Positions 9,588 to 17,377 of a DNA stretch of 64,000 nucleotides are shown in pieces (positions within the stretch are counted from its first letter, which is position 1; each line of letters begins with the position of its first letter). The stretch is from Amycolatopsis solani (GTDB lineage: Bacteria > Actinomycetota > Actinomycetes > Mycobacteriales > Pseudonocardiaceae), in NCBI RefSeq assembly GCF_033441515.1, contig NZ_JAWQJT010000003.1, positions 124,001 through 188,000 of the forward strand, given 5' to 3'. The notes under the pieces are model-generated. The model ran no database searches, was not told the origin of the DNA, and worked only from the letters and a program-made list of their open reading frames with translations. A program made the translations under genes and the position numbers.

Positions 9588-10271
9588 TTAAGGACGGCCT
9601 AATGTGCCGAGTTCGACCCCGAGCTCGGCGAACGGCGCTCGGGCGGCCGGGAGCACCCTGACCGCGCGGTGCCCGTCGCGGGTCACCCAGCCGGCGTCGA
9701 CGGCCCGGTCGAGCAGCGCCGCGGGGAGCGCGCCGGCGAGGTGGTCGCGGCGCTCCGTCCAATCGAGACAGTCGCGCAGCAGTGCCCGGCGCCCGGCTTC
9801 GACCGGTACGCCGAGCCCGGCCAGCACCTCGCGGCCGCGCCCGGTCAGCGTCAGGCCGTCGGCGGTGTCGACCAGCCCGGTCGCGAGCATGCCGTCGCGG
9901 AGGGCGACGCCGAGGACGCCGGCGAGGTGGTCGTAGCAGGTGCGCGCGAAGCCGAGCCGTTTCACCCGAAGCGACGCCTTGAGTCCGGTCACCGGCCGGT
10001 GCTCGGCGTGCTGGGCCAGGTGCTCGATCAGCTCGGCCACCCGCGGGTCGGCGATCCGCACGTAGCTGGCCCGGCCCTGCTTGACCCGCGCGACGAAACC
10101 GGCGTCGGCCAATCGCGTGACGTGCTCGCTGGCGGTGGAGAGCGCGATCCCGGCCGCTTTCGCAAGCTCCCCGACCGTCCAGGCCCGCCCGTCGAGCAGG
10201 ACGAGGCATATGGTGGCCCGGCTCGGCTCGGCGAGCACCGCGGCCACCTCGGCGAGGGCGATCGTCTCCAT
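9588..10271 (-). CDS. ArsR-family winged-helix transcriptional regulator
   Basis: This 227-aa protein has an ArsR-type winged helix in residues 1-75 (LAEPSRATICLVLLDGRAW, then AAGIALSTASEHVTRLADAGFV). The remaining C-terminal region of about 150 aa has a second winged-helix-like end (PAALLDRAVDAGWVTRDG). Such long ArsR-like proteins are frequent in actinomycetes and often sit next to transporter genes. No cysteine metal-binding box is visible. ATG 10271 has GTGGGGA four bases upstream. An in-frame ATG at 10343 would overlap the upstream palindrome region and is less likely. Confidence 0.85.
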   Translation of the reverse strand: METIALAEVAAVLAEPSRATICLVLLDGRAWTVGELAKAAGIALSTASEHVTRLADAGFVARVKQGRASYVRIADPRVAELIEHLAQHAEHRPVTGLKASLRVKRLGFARTCYDHLAGVLGVALRDGMLATGLVDTADGLTLTGRGREVLAGLGVPVEAGRRALLRDCLDWTERRDHLAGALPAALLDRAVDAGWVTRDGHRAVRVLPAARAPFAELGVELGTLGRP

Positions 10272-10347
10272 GTCCCCACGGTACGAGCCCCGCAGTTCGG
10301 CCCCCGCCGAAGCGTCACTTTCATAGGGAAAGTTCCGCCCCAAGGAC

Positions 10348-10373
10348 CCCGCACTTTCACGTGAAAGTGCGGG
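10348..10373. terminator. 26-bp perfect palindrome after the PBP gene
   Basis: CCCGCACTTTCAC is followed immediately by its exact complement. It starts one base after the stop of the penicillin-binding protein gene on the minus strand. There is no U-tract, as is usual for actinomycete terminators. Confidence 0.65.
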
Positions 10374-11996
10374 TTAGAGCGCTTTCAGGAACTTGGCCGC
10401 CAGGGTGACGGCCGGGCCTGAGTCGTTCGAGTTCTCCAGGACCACCGCGAACGCCACCGCGCCTCGGTAGCCCACGAACCAGCCCGTCGCGTTCGAGCCG
10501 TCGCCGAACTGGGCTGTGCCCGTCTTGCCCAGCACCGTTCCCGCGCCCGCCGCGGCGCGGCCCGTTCCGCTGGTCACCACCGCGCGCATCAGCTTGCGGA
10601 CCTCGCCGAGGACCGCCGCGGGCGGGGGCGAGTAGCCCTTGACGACCGTGGTCGGCAGGTCGTGCCACAGCCTCGGGGTGATCGCCTTGCCCGCCGCCAC
10701 CGTCGCGGCCATCACGGCGCCGCCGAGGGCGCTCGCCTGGATGCGGCCCTGGCCGAAGCCGTCCTCGACCTGCTCGTCCTTGCTCGCCGCGGGCTCGACC
10801 TTGCCCAGCTCCGTCTTGATGCCGGGGATGTCGTAGTCGGCGTTGAGGCCGAGTTCGTCCGCGGCCTTCTTCAGCCCGTCCGCCGGGAGCGCCAGCGCGA
10901 GCTGGCCGAACGTCGTGTTGCAGGAGCGCGCGAACGCCGTCTGCAGGTTCGTCGCGCCCAGCTCGAAGTCCTCGTTGCGCACCGTGCGCGTGCCGATCGT
11001 GGCGACGCCTGGGCAATCAACCGGTGACCCCGCGTTCAGCCCGCTCTGCTGGACCGCCGCGACGGCCGTCGCGATCTTGAACGACGAACCGGGCTCGAAC
11101 AGTCCGTTGAGGGCCTTCGGGGTGTTCCCGGCGGCCGCGTTCTGCGCGACGGCCAGGATGTCGCCCGACCCCGTGTCCAGCGCGACCAGCATCGCCGAGC
11201 CCTGGTAGCCGTTCACCGCGGCCTGCGCGGCGTTCTGCGCGGCCAGGCTCAGGCTCGACACGAGCGGCGGCGCGCCCTCGGCCGCCGCCTTGCCGAACAA
11301 CGTCTCCGCGACCTTGCCCGCCGTGTCGACGCGCTCGACGGCGAAGCCCGCGCCGGTCGCGGCCGTGACCTGACCGGTGAGCGCCGAGCGCAGCAGCGGC
11401 GCCGGGTCGCCGTCCACCGGCCGCACGCCGGCGGCCCCGCTGATGAGCAGCGGCTTGCCGTCGCGGTCGGCGACCGCGGTGCTGTCCTGGGTGGCGGTGC
11501 TGACCACCAGGCGCTGCCCCGCCTCCAGCTTCGGGTGCAGCAGCGACGGCGACCAGTGCACGAGCCACTTGCCGCCCGCCAGGTTCAGCTGGAACGGGAC
11601 GTCGTAGTTCCAGACGCCGCCCTTCAGCGACCACGCCATGGAGAACGTCCCGCCGGTCGACTTCGCCCCGGCCGGCGTCGGCTGCAGCACGGTCAGCTTG
11701 GCGACGACCGACTTCGGGTTCAGCGTGTTCCGCGCGTCGCGCAGCGTCACCGCCGCCGCCGCGTTGTCGTCGGTCAGCCGGGCGGCCGCGTCGGGGTTGT
11801 TCTCGGACAGGTCCTGCACGTACTCGGTGATCGCCGACTGCGGGTCGAGTGCACCGGGGCTCTCCACCGACGTCGCCCCGGCTTCCGCCGTCGGCGCCGT
11901 GCTCCCGCCGTTCAAGACGAAGAACGCCGCCACCACGACCGCGACCACCAGCAGCGCGCCGCCGATCAGGACGCCACGTCTCGCCGCAGGACTCAT
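10374..11996 (-). CDS. penicillin-binding protein (transpeptidase, MecA_N-type)
   Basis: This 540-aa class B-like PBP cross-links peptidoglycan stems outside the membrane. One N-terminal anchor helix (residues 8-28) is followed by an NTF2-like MecA_N domain (about 50-160) and the transpeptidase domain. The active-site motifs are SSFK (S304-K307), SCN (358-360) and KTGT (491 region). GRIQASALGG near 415-425 is also family-typical. ATG 11996 is chosen because GGAGGGG lies nine bases upstream. The in-frame TTG seven codons earlier is less likely. MecA_N proteins include low-affinity PBPs, so beta-lactam tolerance is possible, but this is inference. Confidence 0.92.
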   Translation of the reverse strand: MSPAARRGVLIGGALLVVAVVVAAFFVLNGGSTAPTAEAGATSVESPGALDPQSAITEYVQDLSENNPDAAARLTDDNAAAAVTLRDARNTLNPKSVVAKLTVLQPTPAGAKSTGGTFSMAWSLKGGVWNYDVPFQLNLAGGKWLVHWSPSLLHPKLEAGQRLVVSTATQDSTAVADRDGKPLLISGAAGVRPVDGDPAPLLRSALTGQVTAATGAGFAVERVDTAGKVAETLFGKAAAEGAPPLVSSLSLAAQNAAQAAVNGYQGSAMLVALDTGSGDILAVAQNAAAGNTPKALNGLFEPGSSFKIATAVAAVQQSGLNAGSPVDCPGVATIGTRTVRNEDFELGATNLQTAFARSCNTTFGQLALALPADGLKKAADELGLNADYDIPGIKTELGKVEPAASKDEQVEDGFGQGRIQASALGGAVMAATVAAGKAITPRLWHDLPTTVVKGYSPPPAAVLGEVRKLMRAVVTSGTGRAAAGAGTVLGKTGTAQFGDGSNATGWFVGYRGAVAFAVVLENSNDSGPAVTLAAKFLKAL

Positions 11997-12030
11997 TCCC
12001 GCAATCCCCTCCCCCAAGGAACGCCACCGT

Positions 12031-12072
12031 CGTGAGTGGCAAGTCGGGTTCTAACCCTACTTGCCACTCACG
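12031..12072. terminator. 14-bp-stem hairpin downstream of ileS
   Basis: CGTGAGTGGCAAGT (12031-12044) pairs exactly with ACTTGCCACTCACG (12059-12072) across a 14-base loop. It lies 7 bases after the ileS stop on the minus strand and also just upstream of the PBP gene. Confidence 0.75.
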
Positions 12073-12079
12073 ACCGGCG

Positions 12080-15000
12080 TCAGGCTTTCGCGACCGCCGC
12101 CGTCACCTTCGTGCCGTCGCCGACCGTGCCGGCGAAGCCCTCGCCGACCGGCTCGTACGCCACCGACGTCGCCAGCGTCTCCGAGGCCAGGAACTCCTCG
12201 TGCCGCCGCGCCGCCTCGACGACGTCGGCCGGTGCGTCGACGGTCAGCGCGATCCGGTCCGCGACGTCGAGCCCGGCGTCGCGGCGGGCCTGCTGCACGA
12301 CCCGGACCAGGTCGCGGACGACGCCTTCGGCGGCCAGCTCCGGCGTCACCTCGGTGTCGATCAGGACCAGCCCGGACCCGCCGGGCAGCTCCGCCGCCGC
12401 GCCGCCGCTCTTGGCGACCAGCCGCCGGTCGAACTCGCCCTCGTGCAGCGTGATGCCGGCCGCGACCACGGCGCCGCCCCGCAGCGACCAGTCACCCGCC
12501 TTGACGGCCTTGATCACCGTCTGGACGTCCTTGCCCAGCCGCGGGCCGGCGGCGCGCGCGTTCACCGCGACCTCGAACCCGCCGTGCGCGGCGACGTCGG
12601 TGGTCAGCTCGACCGCCTTGACGTTCACCTCGTCCCGCAGGATGTCGGCGAACGGTGCCAGCGACGAGGCGTCCTCGGCCGCCACGACCAGCGACGACAG
12701 CGGCAGCCGCACGCGCAGCTTGTTCGCCTTGCGCAGCGACAGCGCCGACGACGCCACCTGCCGCACCCGGTCCATCGCCGTGACCAGCGCCGCGTCCGCG
12801 GGCAAGTCGTTGGCGTTCGGCCAGTCGGTCAGGTGCACCGAGCGGCCGCCGGTGAGCCCGCGCCAGACGACCTCGGTGGTCAGCGGCAGCAGCGGCGCCG
12901 CCACCCGCGACGTCACCTCGAGCACGGTGTGCAACGTGTCGATCGCGTCCCGGTCGCCGGCCCAGAAGCGGTCCCGCGAGCGGCGCACGTACCAGTTGGT
13001 CAGGACTTCGAGGAAGTCCCGCACGGTCTGGCACGCGCCCGCGACGTCGTAGCTGTCCATCGCGTACTCGACGTCGGTGACCAGCTCGTGCGTCTTCGCC
13101 AGGACGTACCGGTCGAGCACGTTCGGCGAATCCGTGCGCCACCGGCCGTCCACGCCCTCGGCGTTCGCGTACAGCGCGAGGAAGTAGTACGAGTTCCACA
13201 GCGGCAGCACGGCCTGGCGGACGGCGTCACGGATGCCCTTGTCGGTGACGACGAGGTTGCCGCCGCGCAGGATCGGGCTCGCCATCAGGTACCAGCGCAT
13301 GGCGTCGGAGCCGTCGCGCTCGAAGACCTCGTTGACGTCCGGGTAGTTGCGCAGCGACTTGGACATCTTCGCGCCGTCGGAGCCGAGCACGATGCCGTGC
13401 GCGACGCAGGCGCGGAACGCCGGCCGGTCGAACAACGCCGTCGCGAGCACGTGCAGCAGGTAGAACCAGCCGCGGGTCTGCCCGATGTACTCGACGATGA
13501 AGTCGCTCGGGTAGTGGTGCTCGAACCACTCGGCGTTCTCGAACGGGTAGTGCACCTGGGCGTACGGCATGGAGCCCGAGTCGAACCAGACGTCGAGGAC
13601 GTCCGGCACGCGGCGCATGGTCGACTGGCCGGTCGGGTCGTCCGGGTTCGGCCGGGTCAGCTCGTCGATGTAGGGCCGGTGCAGGTTGTCCAGCCGCACG
13701 CCGAAGTCGGCCTCCAGCTCGTCGAGCGAGCCGTAGACGTCGGTGCGCGGGTACTCGGGGTTGTCGGACTGCCACACCGGGATCGGCGTGCCGAAGTAGC
13801 GGTTGCGGGAGATCGACCAGTCGATGGCGTTCTCCAGCCACTTCCCGAACTGGCCGTCCTTCACGTTCTCCGGGTACCAGGTGATCTGCTGGTTCAGCTC
13901 GACCATCCGGTCCTTGAACTGCGTCACCGCGACGAACCACGACGAGACCGCGCGGTAGATCAGCGGGTTCCGGCAGCGCCAGCAGTGCGGGTAGGAGTGG
14001 TCGTAGGTCTCGTGCCGCAGCAGCACGGCACCCTGCTGCCCCGCCGAACCCGTGCCGTTCTTGAGGTCCCGCACGATGTTCGGGTTGGCGTCGAAGACCT
14101 GCTGGCCCTCGTAGTCCGGCACGGTCGCGTCGAACTTGCCGTGCGCGTCGACCGGCGTGACCGGCGGGATGCCCGCCGCGTCGGTGACGACCTTGTCGTC
14201 GGCGCCGTAGGCCGGGGCGATGTGCACGATCCCGGTGCCGTCGTCGGTGGTGACGTAGTCGGCGGCGAGGACCTGGTGCGCGTTCTCGGTGCCGGTGAAG
14301 TACGGGAACGGCGGCGCGTAGCGGGTGCCGAGCAGGTCGGCACCCGTGTAGCGGGCGACGACCGCCGGCTCCTCGCCGAGTTCACGCTCGTACGCCGCGA
14401 CGCGCGCTTCGGCGAGCAGGAACCGCTTGCCGTCGCTCTCCACGACGACGTAGGACACCTCGGGGTGCACGGCCGTGGCGAGGTTCGACGGCAGCGTCCA
14501 CGGCGTGGTCGTCCAGATCAGCAGGTAGGTGCCGTCGAGCTCGTTGTCGTTGCCCGCCAACCGGAAGCCGACCGTGACGGCCGGGTCCTGGCGGTTGCGG
14601 TAGACGTCGGCGTCCATGCCCAGCTCGTGGTTGGACAGCGGCGTCGCGTCGCGCCAGCAGTACGGCAGGACGCGGTAGCCCTCGTAGACGAGTCCCTTGT
14701 CCCACAGGCGTTTGAACGCCCAGAGCACCGACTCCATGTAGGTGACGTCGAGGGTCTTGTAGTCGTTGTCGAAGTCGACCCAGCGCGCCTGGCGCGTGAC
14801 GTACTCGCGCCACTCGTCGGTGTAGCGCAGCACGGACTCCTGCGAAGCCGCGTTGAACTTCGCGATGCCCATCTCTTCGATCTCGGACGTCTCGGTGATG
14901 CCGAGCTGGCGCATCGCCTCGAGCTCGGCGGGCAGGCCGTGGGTGTCCCAGCCGAAGCGGCGCTCGACCTTGCGGCCCTTCATCGTCTGGTAGCGCGGCA

Positions 15001-15238
15001 CCAGGTCCTTGACGTACCCGGTGAGCAGGTGGCCGTAGTGCGGCAGGCCGTTGGCGAAGGGCGGGCCGTCGTAGAAGACGTACTCGTTTTCGCCCTTTTC
15101 GCCGGCGGGCCGCGCGTCGATCGTCGCCTGGAACGTCCGGTCGCTCTCCCAGTAGGCGAGGACCTGCTTCTCCAGCGCGGGGAAGGACGGCTGCGACGGG
15201 ACGCCCGCGCCGTCGTCGAGCTGGGCCTGGGGGTACAT
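12080..15238 (-). CDS. ileS: isoleucyl-tRNA synthetase
   Basis: This 1052-aa class I synthetase charges tRNA-Ile. The HIGH signature appears as HYGH in [11 protein letters not shown], the KMSKS loop as [10 protein letters not shown], and the editing and anticodon-binding regions fill the expected length. The sequence around HIGH ([16 protein letters not shown]) is of the eukaryote-like IleS2 type common in actinobacteria, a type often less sensitive to mupirocin. ATG 15238 follows GAGGAG. The leader contains a T-box element, so expression should respond to uncharged tRNA-Ile. A long antisense reading frame on the other strand is a codon-bias artefact. Confidence 0.97.
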   Translation of the reverse strand: MYPQAQLDDGAGVPSQPSFPALEKQVLAYWESDRTFQATIDARPAGEKGENEYVFYDGPPFANGLPHYGHLLTGYVKDLVPRYQTMKGRKVERRFGWDTHGLPAELEAMRQLGITETSEIEEMGIAKFNAASQESVLRYTDEWREYVTRQARWVDFDNDYKTLDVTYMESVLWAFKRLWDKGLVYEGYRVLPYCWRDATPLSNHELGMDADVYRNRQDPAVTVGFRLAGNDNELDGTYLLIWTTTPWTLPSNLATAVHPEVSYVVVESDGKRFLLAEARVAAYERELGEEPAVVARYTGADLLGTRYAPPFPYFTGTENAHQVLAADYVTTDDGTGIVHIAPAYGADDKVVTDAAGIPPVTPVDAHGKFDATVPDYEGQQVFDANPNIVRDLKNGTGSAGQQGAVLLRHETYDHSYPHCWRCRNPLIYRAVSSWFVAVTQFKDRMVELNQQITWYPENVKDGQFGKWLENAIDWSISRNRYFGTPIPVWQSDNPEYPRTDVYGSLDELEADFGVRLDNLHRPYIDELTRPNPDDPTGQSTMRRVPDVLDVWFDSGSMPYAQVHYPFENAEWFEHHYPSDFIVEYIGQTRGWFYLLHVLATALFDRPAFRACVAHGIVLGSDGAKMSKSLRNYPDVNEVFERDGSDAMRWYLMASPILRGGNLVVTDKGIRDAVRQAVLPLWNSYYFLALYANAEGVDGRWRTDSPNVLDRYVLAKTHELVTDVEYAMDSYDVAGACQTVRDFLEVLTNWYVRRSRDRFWAGDRDAIDTLHTVLEVTSRVAAPLLPLTTEVVWRGLTGGRSVHLTDWPNANDLPADAALVTAMDRVRQVASSALSLRKANKLRVRLPLSSLVVAAEDASSLAPFADILRDEVNVKAVELTTDVAAHGGFEVAVNARAAGPRLGKDVQTVIKAVKAGDWSLRGGAVVAAGITLHEGEFDRRLVAKSGGAAAELPGGSGLVLIDTEVTPELAAEGVVRDLVRVVQQARRDAGLDVADRIALTVDAPADVVEAARRHEEFLASETLATSVAYEPVGEGFAGTVGDGTKVTAAVAKA

Positions 15239-15284
15239 CCGGGTGCTCCTCGGTTCGTCGCTCTCGTACGGACGACCGGCTCCC

Positions 15285-15475
15285 GGTCACCCACACGGGG
15301 ACGAGACGCCTTGCGGCGTTCCGCGGTACCACCCCGCTTGCCTGTTTTCACAGGCCGCTTCGTTCGACGGCTGTAACGGGCCGCACCCGTCCGGTTCTAC
15401 TGAGAGCGTGACGCTCGGTTCTTCCGGAGGCTCCCCGGTGATGGCCGGATCGACGCCTTGCTGCCTTCCAGGTTA
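15285..15475 (-). promoter_or_regulatory. T-box riboswitch of ileS
   Basis: The minus-strand leader contains the invariant T-box core GGTGGTACCGCGG (about 15321-15333) that pairs with the tRNA acceptor end. An AGTAGAAC-type bulge and a GGAAGAACC loop lie upstream of it. A short Stem I near 15430-15450 offers ATC (isoleucine) triplets as specifier candidates. The compact Stem I matches the actinobacterial ileS class, known to act on translation rather than termination. The tail between the T-box and the ATG is 80 bases and contains a strong hairpin (ACGCC/GGCGT). Confidence 0.92.
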
Positions 15476-15607
15476 ACCGCTGCGCGCAACCCGGTTGTCA
15501 GGAGGGGCACACCGGAAACGAAGGAGCCCGCCGCGGCGATCCCCCGTTAGCATGACCGCGTGCCGCCGAAAGGTCCGCGGCCGGGAACCACGGGGGAAAT
15601 TTTCACG

Positions 15608-17377
15608 GTGAGCCGCACTTTTCAGGTGGATCTTCGCGGGGTCGTCGACCTCCTCAGCCGCCACCTCTACTCGAGCCCGCGCGTGTACGTGCGGGAGCTC
15701 CTGCAGAACGCCGTCGACGCGGTGACCGCGCGCCGCGCGCGGGAACCCGGTGCGCCCGCGGAGATCGCGGTCGAGGTGGGCGACGGCGTCCTGCGCGTGA
15801 CCGACACCGGGATCGGGCTGACCGAAGCCCAGGTGCACGAACTGCTCGCGACGATCGGGCGCAGCTCCAAAAGGGACGAACTGGGCTTCCAGCGCCACGA
15901 GTTCCTCGGCCAGTTCGGGATCGGGCTGCTGTCGGCCTTCCTCGTCGCCGACGAGGTGCGCGTCGTGACGCGCTCGGCCGGCGGCGGCCCGGCCGTCTCG
16001 TGGACCGGCCGGTCCGACGGCACCTACGCCATCTGGCCGGGCGAACGGGACGCGCCGGGCACCACGGTGACCCTCGACGCGCGTCCGGGCGCCGAACCGT
16101 GGTTCGTCCCCGCCACGGTCGCCGAACTGGCCACGCTCTACGGCTCGATGCTGCCGTTCGGGATCACCGTCGACGGCGAGCCGGTCACCCAGCCCGTGCC
16201 GTGGGCCGCCGACGACCGCACGCCCGGGCAGCGGCAGGCCGACCTGGTCGGCTACGCGCAGGACACCCTGGGCTTCACGCCGTTCGACGTCGTCGAACTG
16301 GACGTGCCCGCCGCCGGGCTGACCGGGGTCGCGTACGTGCTCCCGTTCCCGGCCAGCCCGGCCGAGCACGGCGGCCACCGCGTCTACCTCAAGCGGATGC
16401 TGCTCGCGGAGAACGCGCCGGGCCTGCTACCGGACTGGGCGTTCTTCGCCCGCTGCGTCGTCGACGCGGGTGAGCTGCGGCCGACGGCCGGCCGGGAAGC
16501 GCTTTACGACGACGGCCAGCTGGAGTCGGCGCGCGAGGCGCTGGGCGATCAGCTGCGCGGCTGGCTCGCCGGCCTGGCGCGGACCGCCCCCGACCGGCTG
16601 AACCGGTTCCTCGGGATCCACCACCTCGGGGTCAAGGCCCTCGCCCTGCACGACGACGAGATGCTGCGGCTGGTCGAGCAGTGGTGGCCGCTGGAGACCA
16701 ACGTCGGCCGGATGACCATGGCCGAGTTCCGCGGCCGCTACGGGCTGCTGCGCTACTGCGCCACCGCCGACGAGTTCCAGCAGCTGGCCGGGGTCGCGGC
16801 CGCGCAGGACATCGCCGTGATCAACGGCGGCTACACCTACGACAGCGAGCTGGCCGAGCGGATGCGGGCGCTCGAACCGGACCTGCTGGTGACCCGGCTC
16901 GACCCGAGCGACCTCACCACCGCGTTCGCCGAGCTCGACAGCGCCACCGCGCTGGCCACCCGGCCGTTCGTCGCGGCCGCGCAGCGCCACCTCGACCGGC
17001 TGGGCTGCGAGGTCGTGCTGCGCGAGTTCCAGCCGGCCGGCCTGCCGGTGCTCTACCTGCTGGACCGGGCGGCCGCGTTCGCCGGCGAGCTGCGGGCCAC
17101 CAAGGAGCAGGTCGACGAGCTGTGGGCGGGGGTGCTCTCGGCGTTCGAGAAGCCCGCCGACGACCGCCCGCAGCTGGTGCTCAACCACCGCAACCCGCTG
17201 GTGCGGCGGATCAGCCTGCTCCAGGACGACACGCTGCGCGGGCTGGCCGTCGAGTCGCTCTACGGCCAGGCCCTGCTGTTCGGCAGGCACCCGATCCGGC
17301 CGGCCGACGCCGAGCTGCTGAACCGTTCGTTCCTCGGCCTGCTGGAGCAGGCCGTCCCCGAAGAGGAGTCCCGATGA
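15608..17377 (+). CDS. Hsp90-family (HtpG-like) GHKL ATPase
   Basis: This 589-aa protein has an N-terminal Bergerat ATP-binding fold. RELLQNAVDA gives the catalytic E30 and Mg-binding N34, VTDTGIGL carries D66, and the GQFGIG lid motif is near 101-106. The middle and C-terminal regions are shorter and more divergent than canonical HtpG (about 620-630 aa). GTG 15608 is chosen because GGGGGAA lies nine bases upstream and the protein then begins where Hsp90 homologs begin. GTG 15560 is an alternative. Its stop overlaps the start of the TPR gene as ATGA. The 16-base overlap of function and frame suggests an Hsp90 machine with a dedicated TPR partner. Confidence 0.88.
   Translation: MSRTFQVDLRGVVDLLSRHLYSSPRVYVRELLQNAVDAVTARRAREPGAPAEIAVEVGDGVLRVTDTGIGLTEAQVHELLATIGRSSKRDELGFQRHEFLGQFGIGLLSAFLVADEVRVVTRSAGGGPAVSWTGRSDGTYAIWPGERDAPGTTVTLDARPGAEPWFVPATVAELATLYGSMLPFGITVDGEPVTQPVPWAADDRTPGQRQADLVGYAQDTLGFTPFDVVELDVPAAGLTGVAYVLPFPASPAEHGGHRVYLKRMLLAENAPGLLPDWAFFARCVVDAGELRPTAGREALYDDGQLESAREALGDQLRGWLAGLARTAPDRLNRFLGIHHLGVKALALHDDEMLRLVEQWWPLETNVGRMTMAEFRGRYGLLRYCATADEFQQLAGVAAAQDIAVINGGYTYDSELAERMRALEPDLLVTRLDPSDLTTAFAELDSATALATRPFVAAAQRHLDRLGCEVVLREFQPAGLPVLYLLDRAAAFAGELRATKEQVDELWAGVLSAFEKPADDRPQLVLNHRNPLVRRISLLQDDTLRGLAVESLYGQALLFGRHPIRPADAELLNRSFLGLLEQAVPEEESR

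Noticed and set aside
10272..10343. N-terminal extension of the ArsR-type regulator to ATG 10343
   Set aside because: The added 24 residues are not family-like and ATG 10271 has a better ribosome-binding site.
11849..15376. 1175-aa plus-strand reading frame
   Set aside because: Antisense shadow of ileS; the minus strand has unmistakable synthetase motifs and a T-box.
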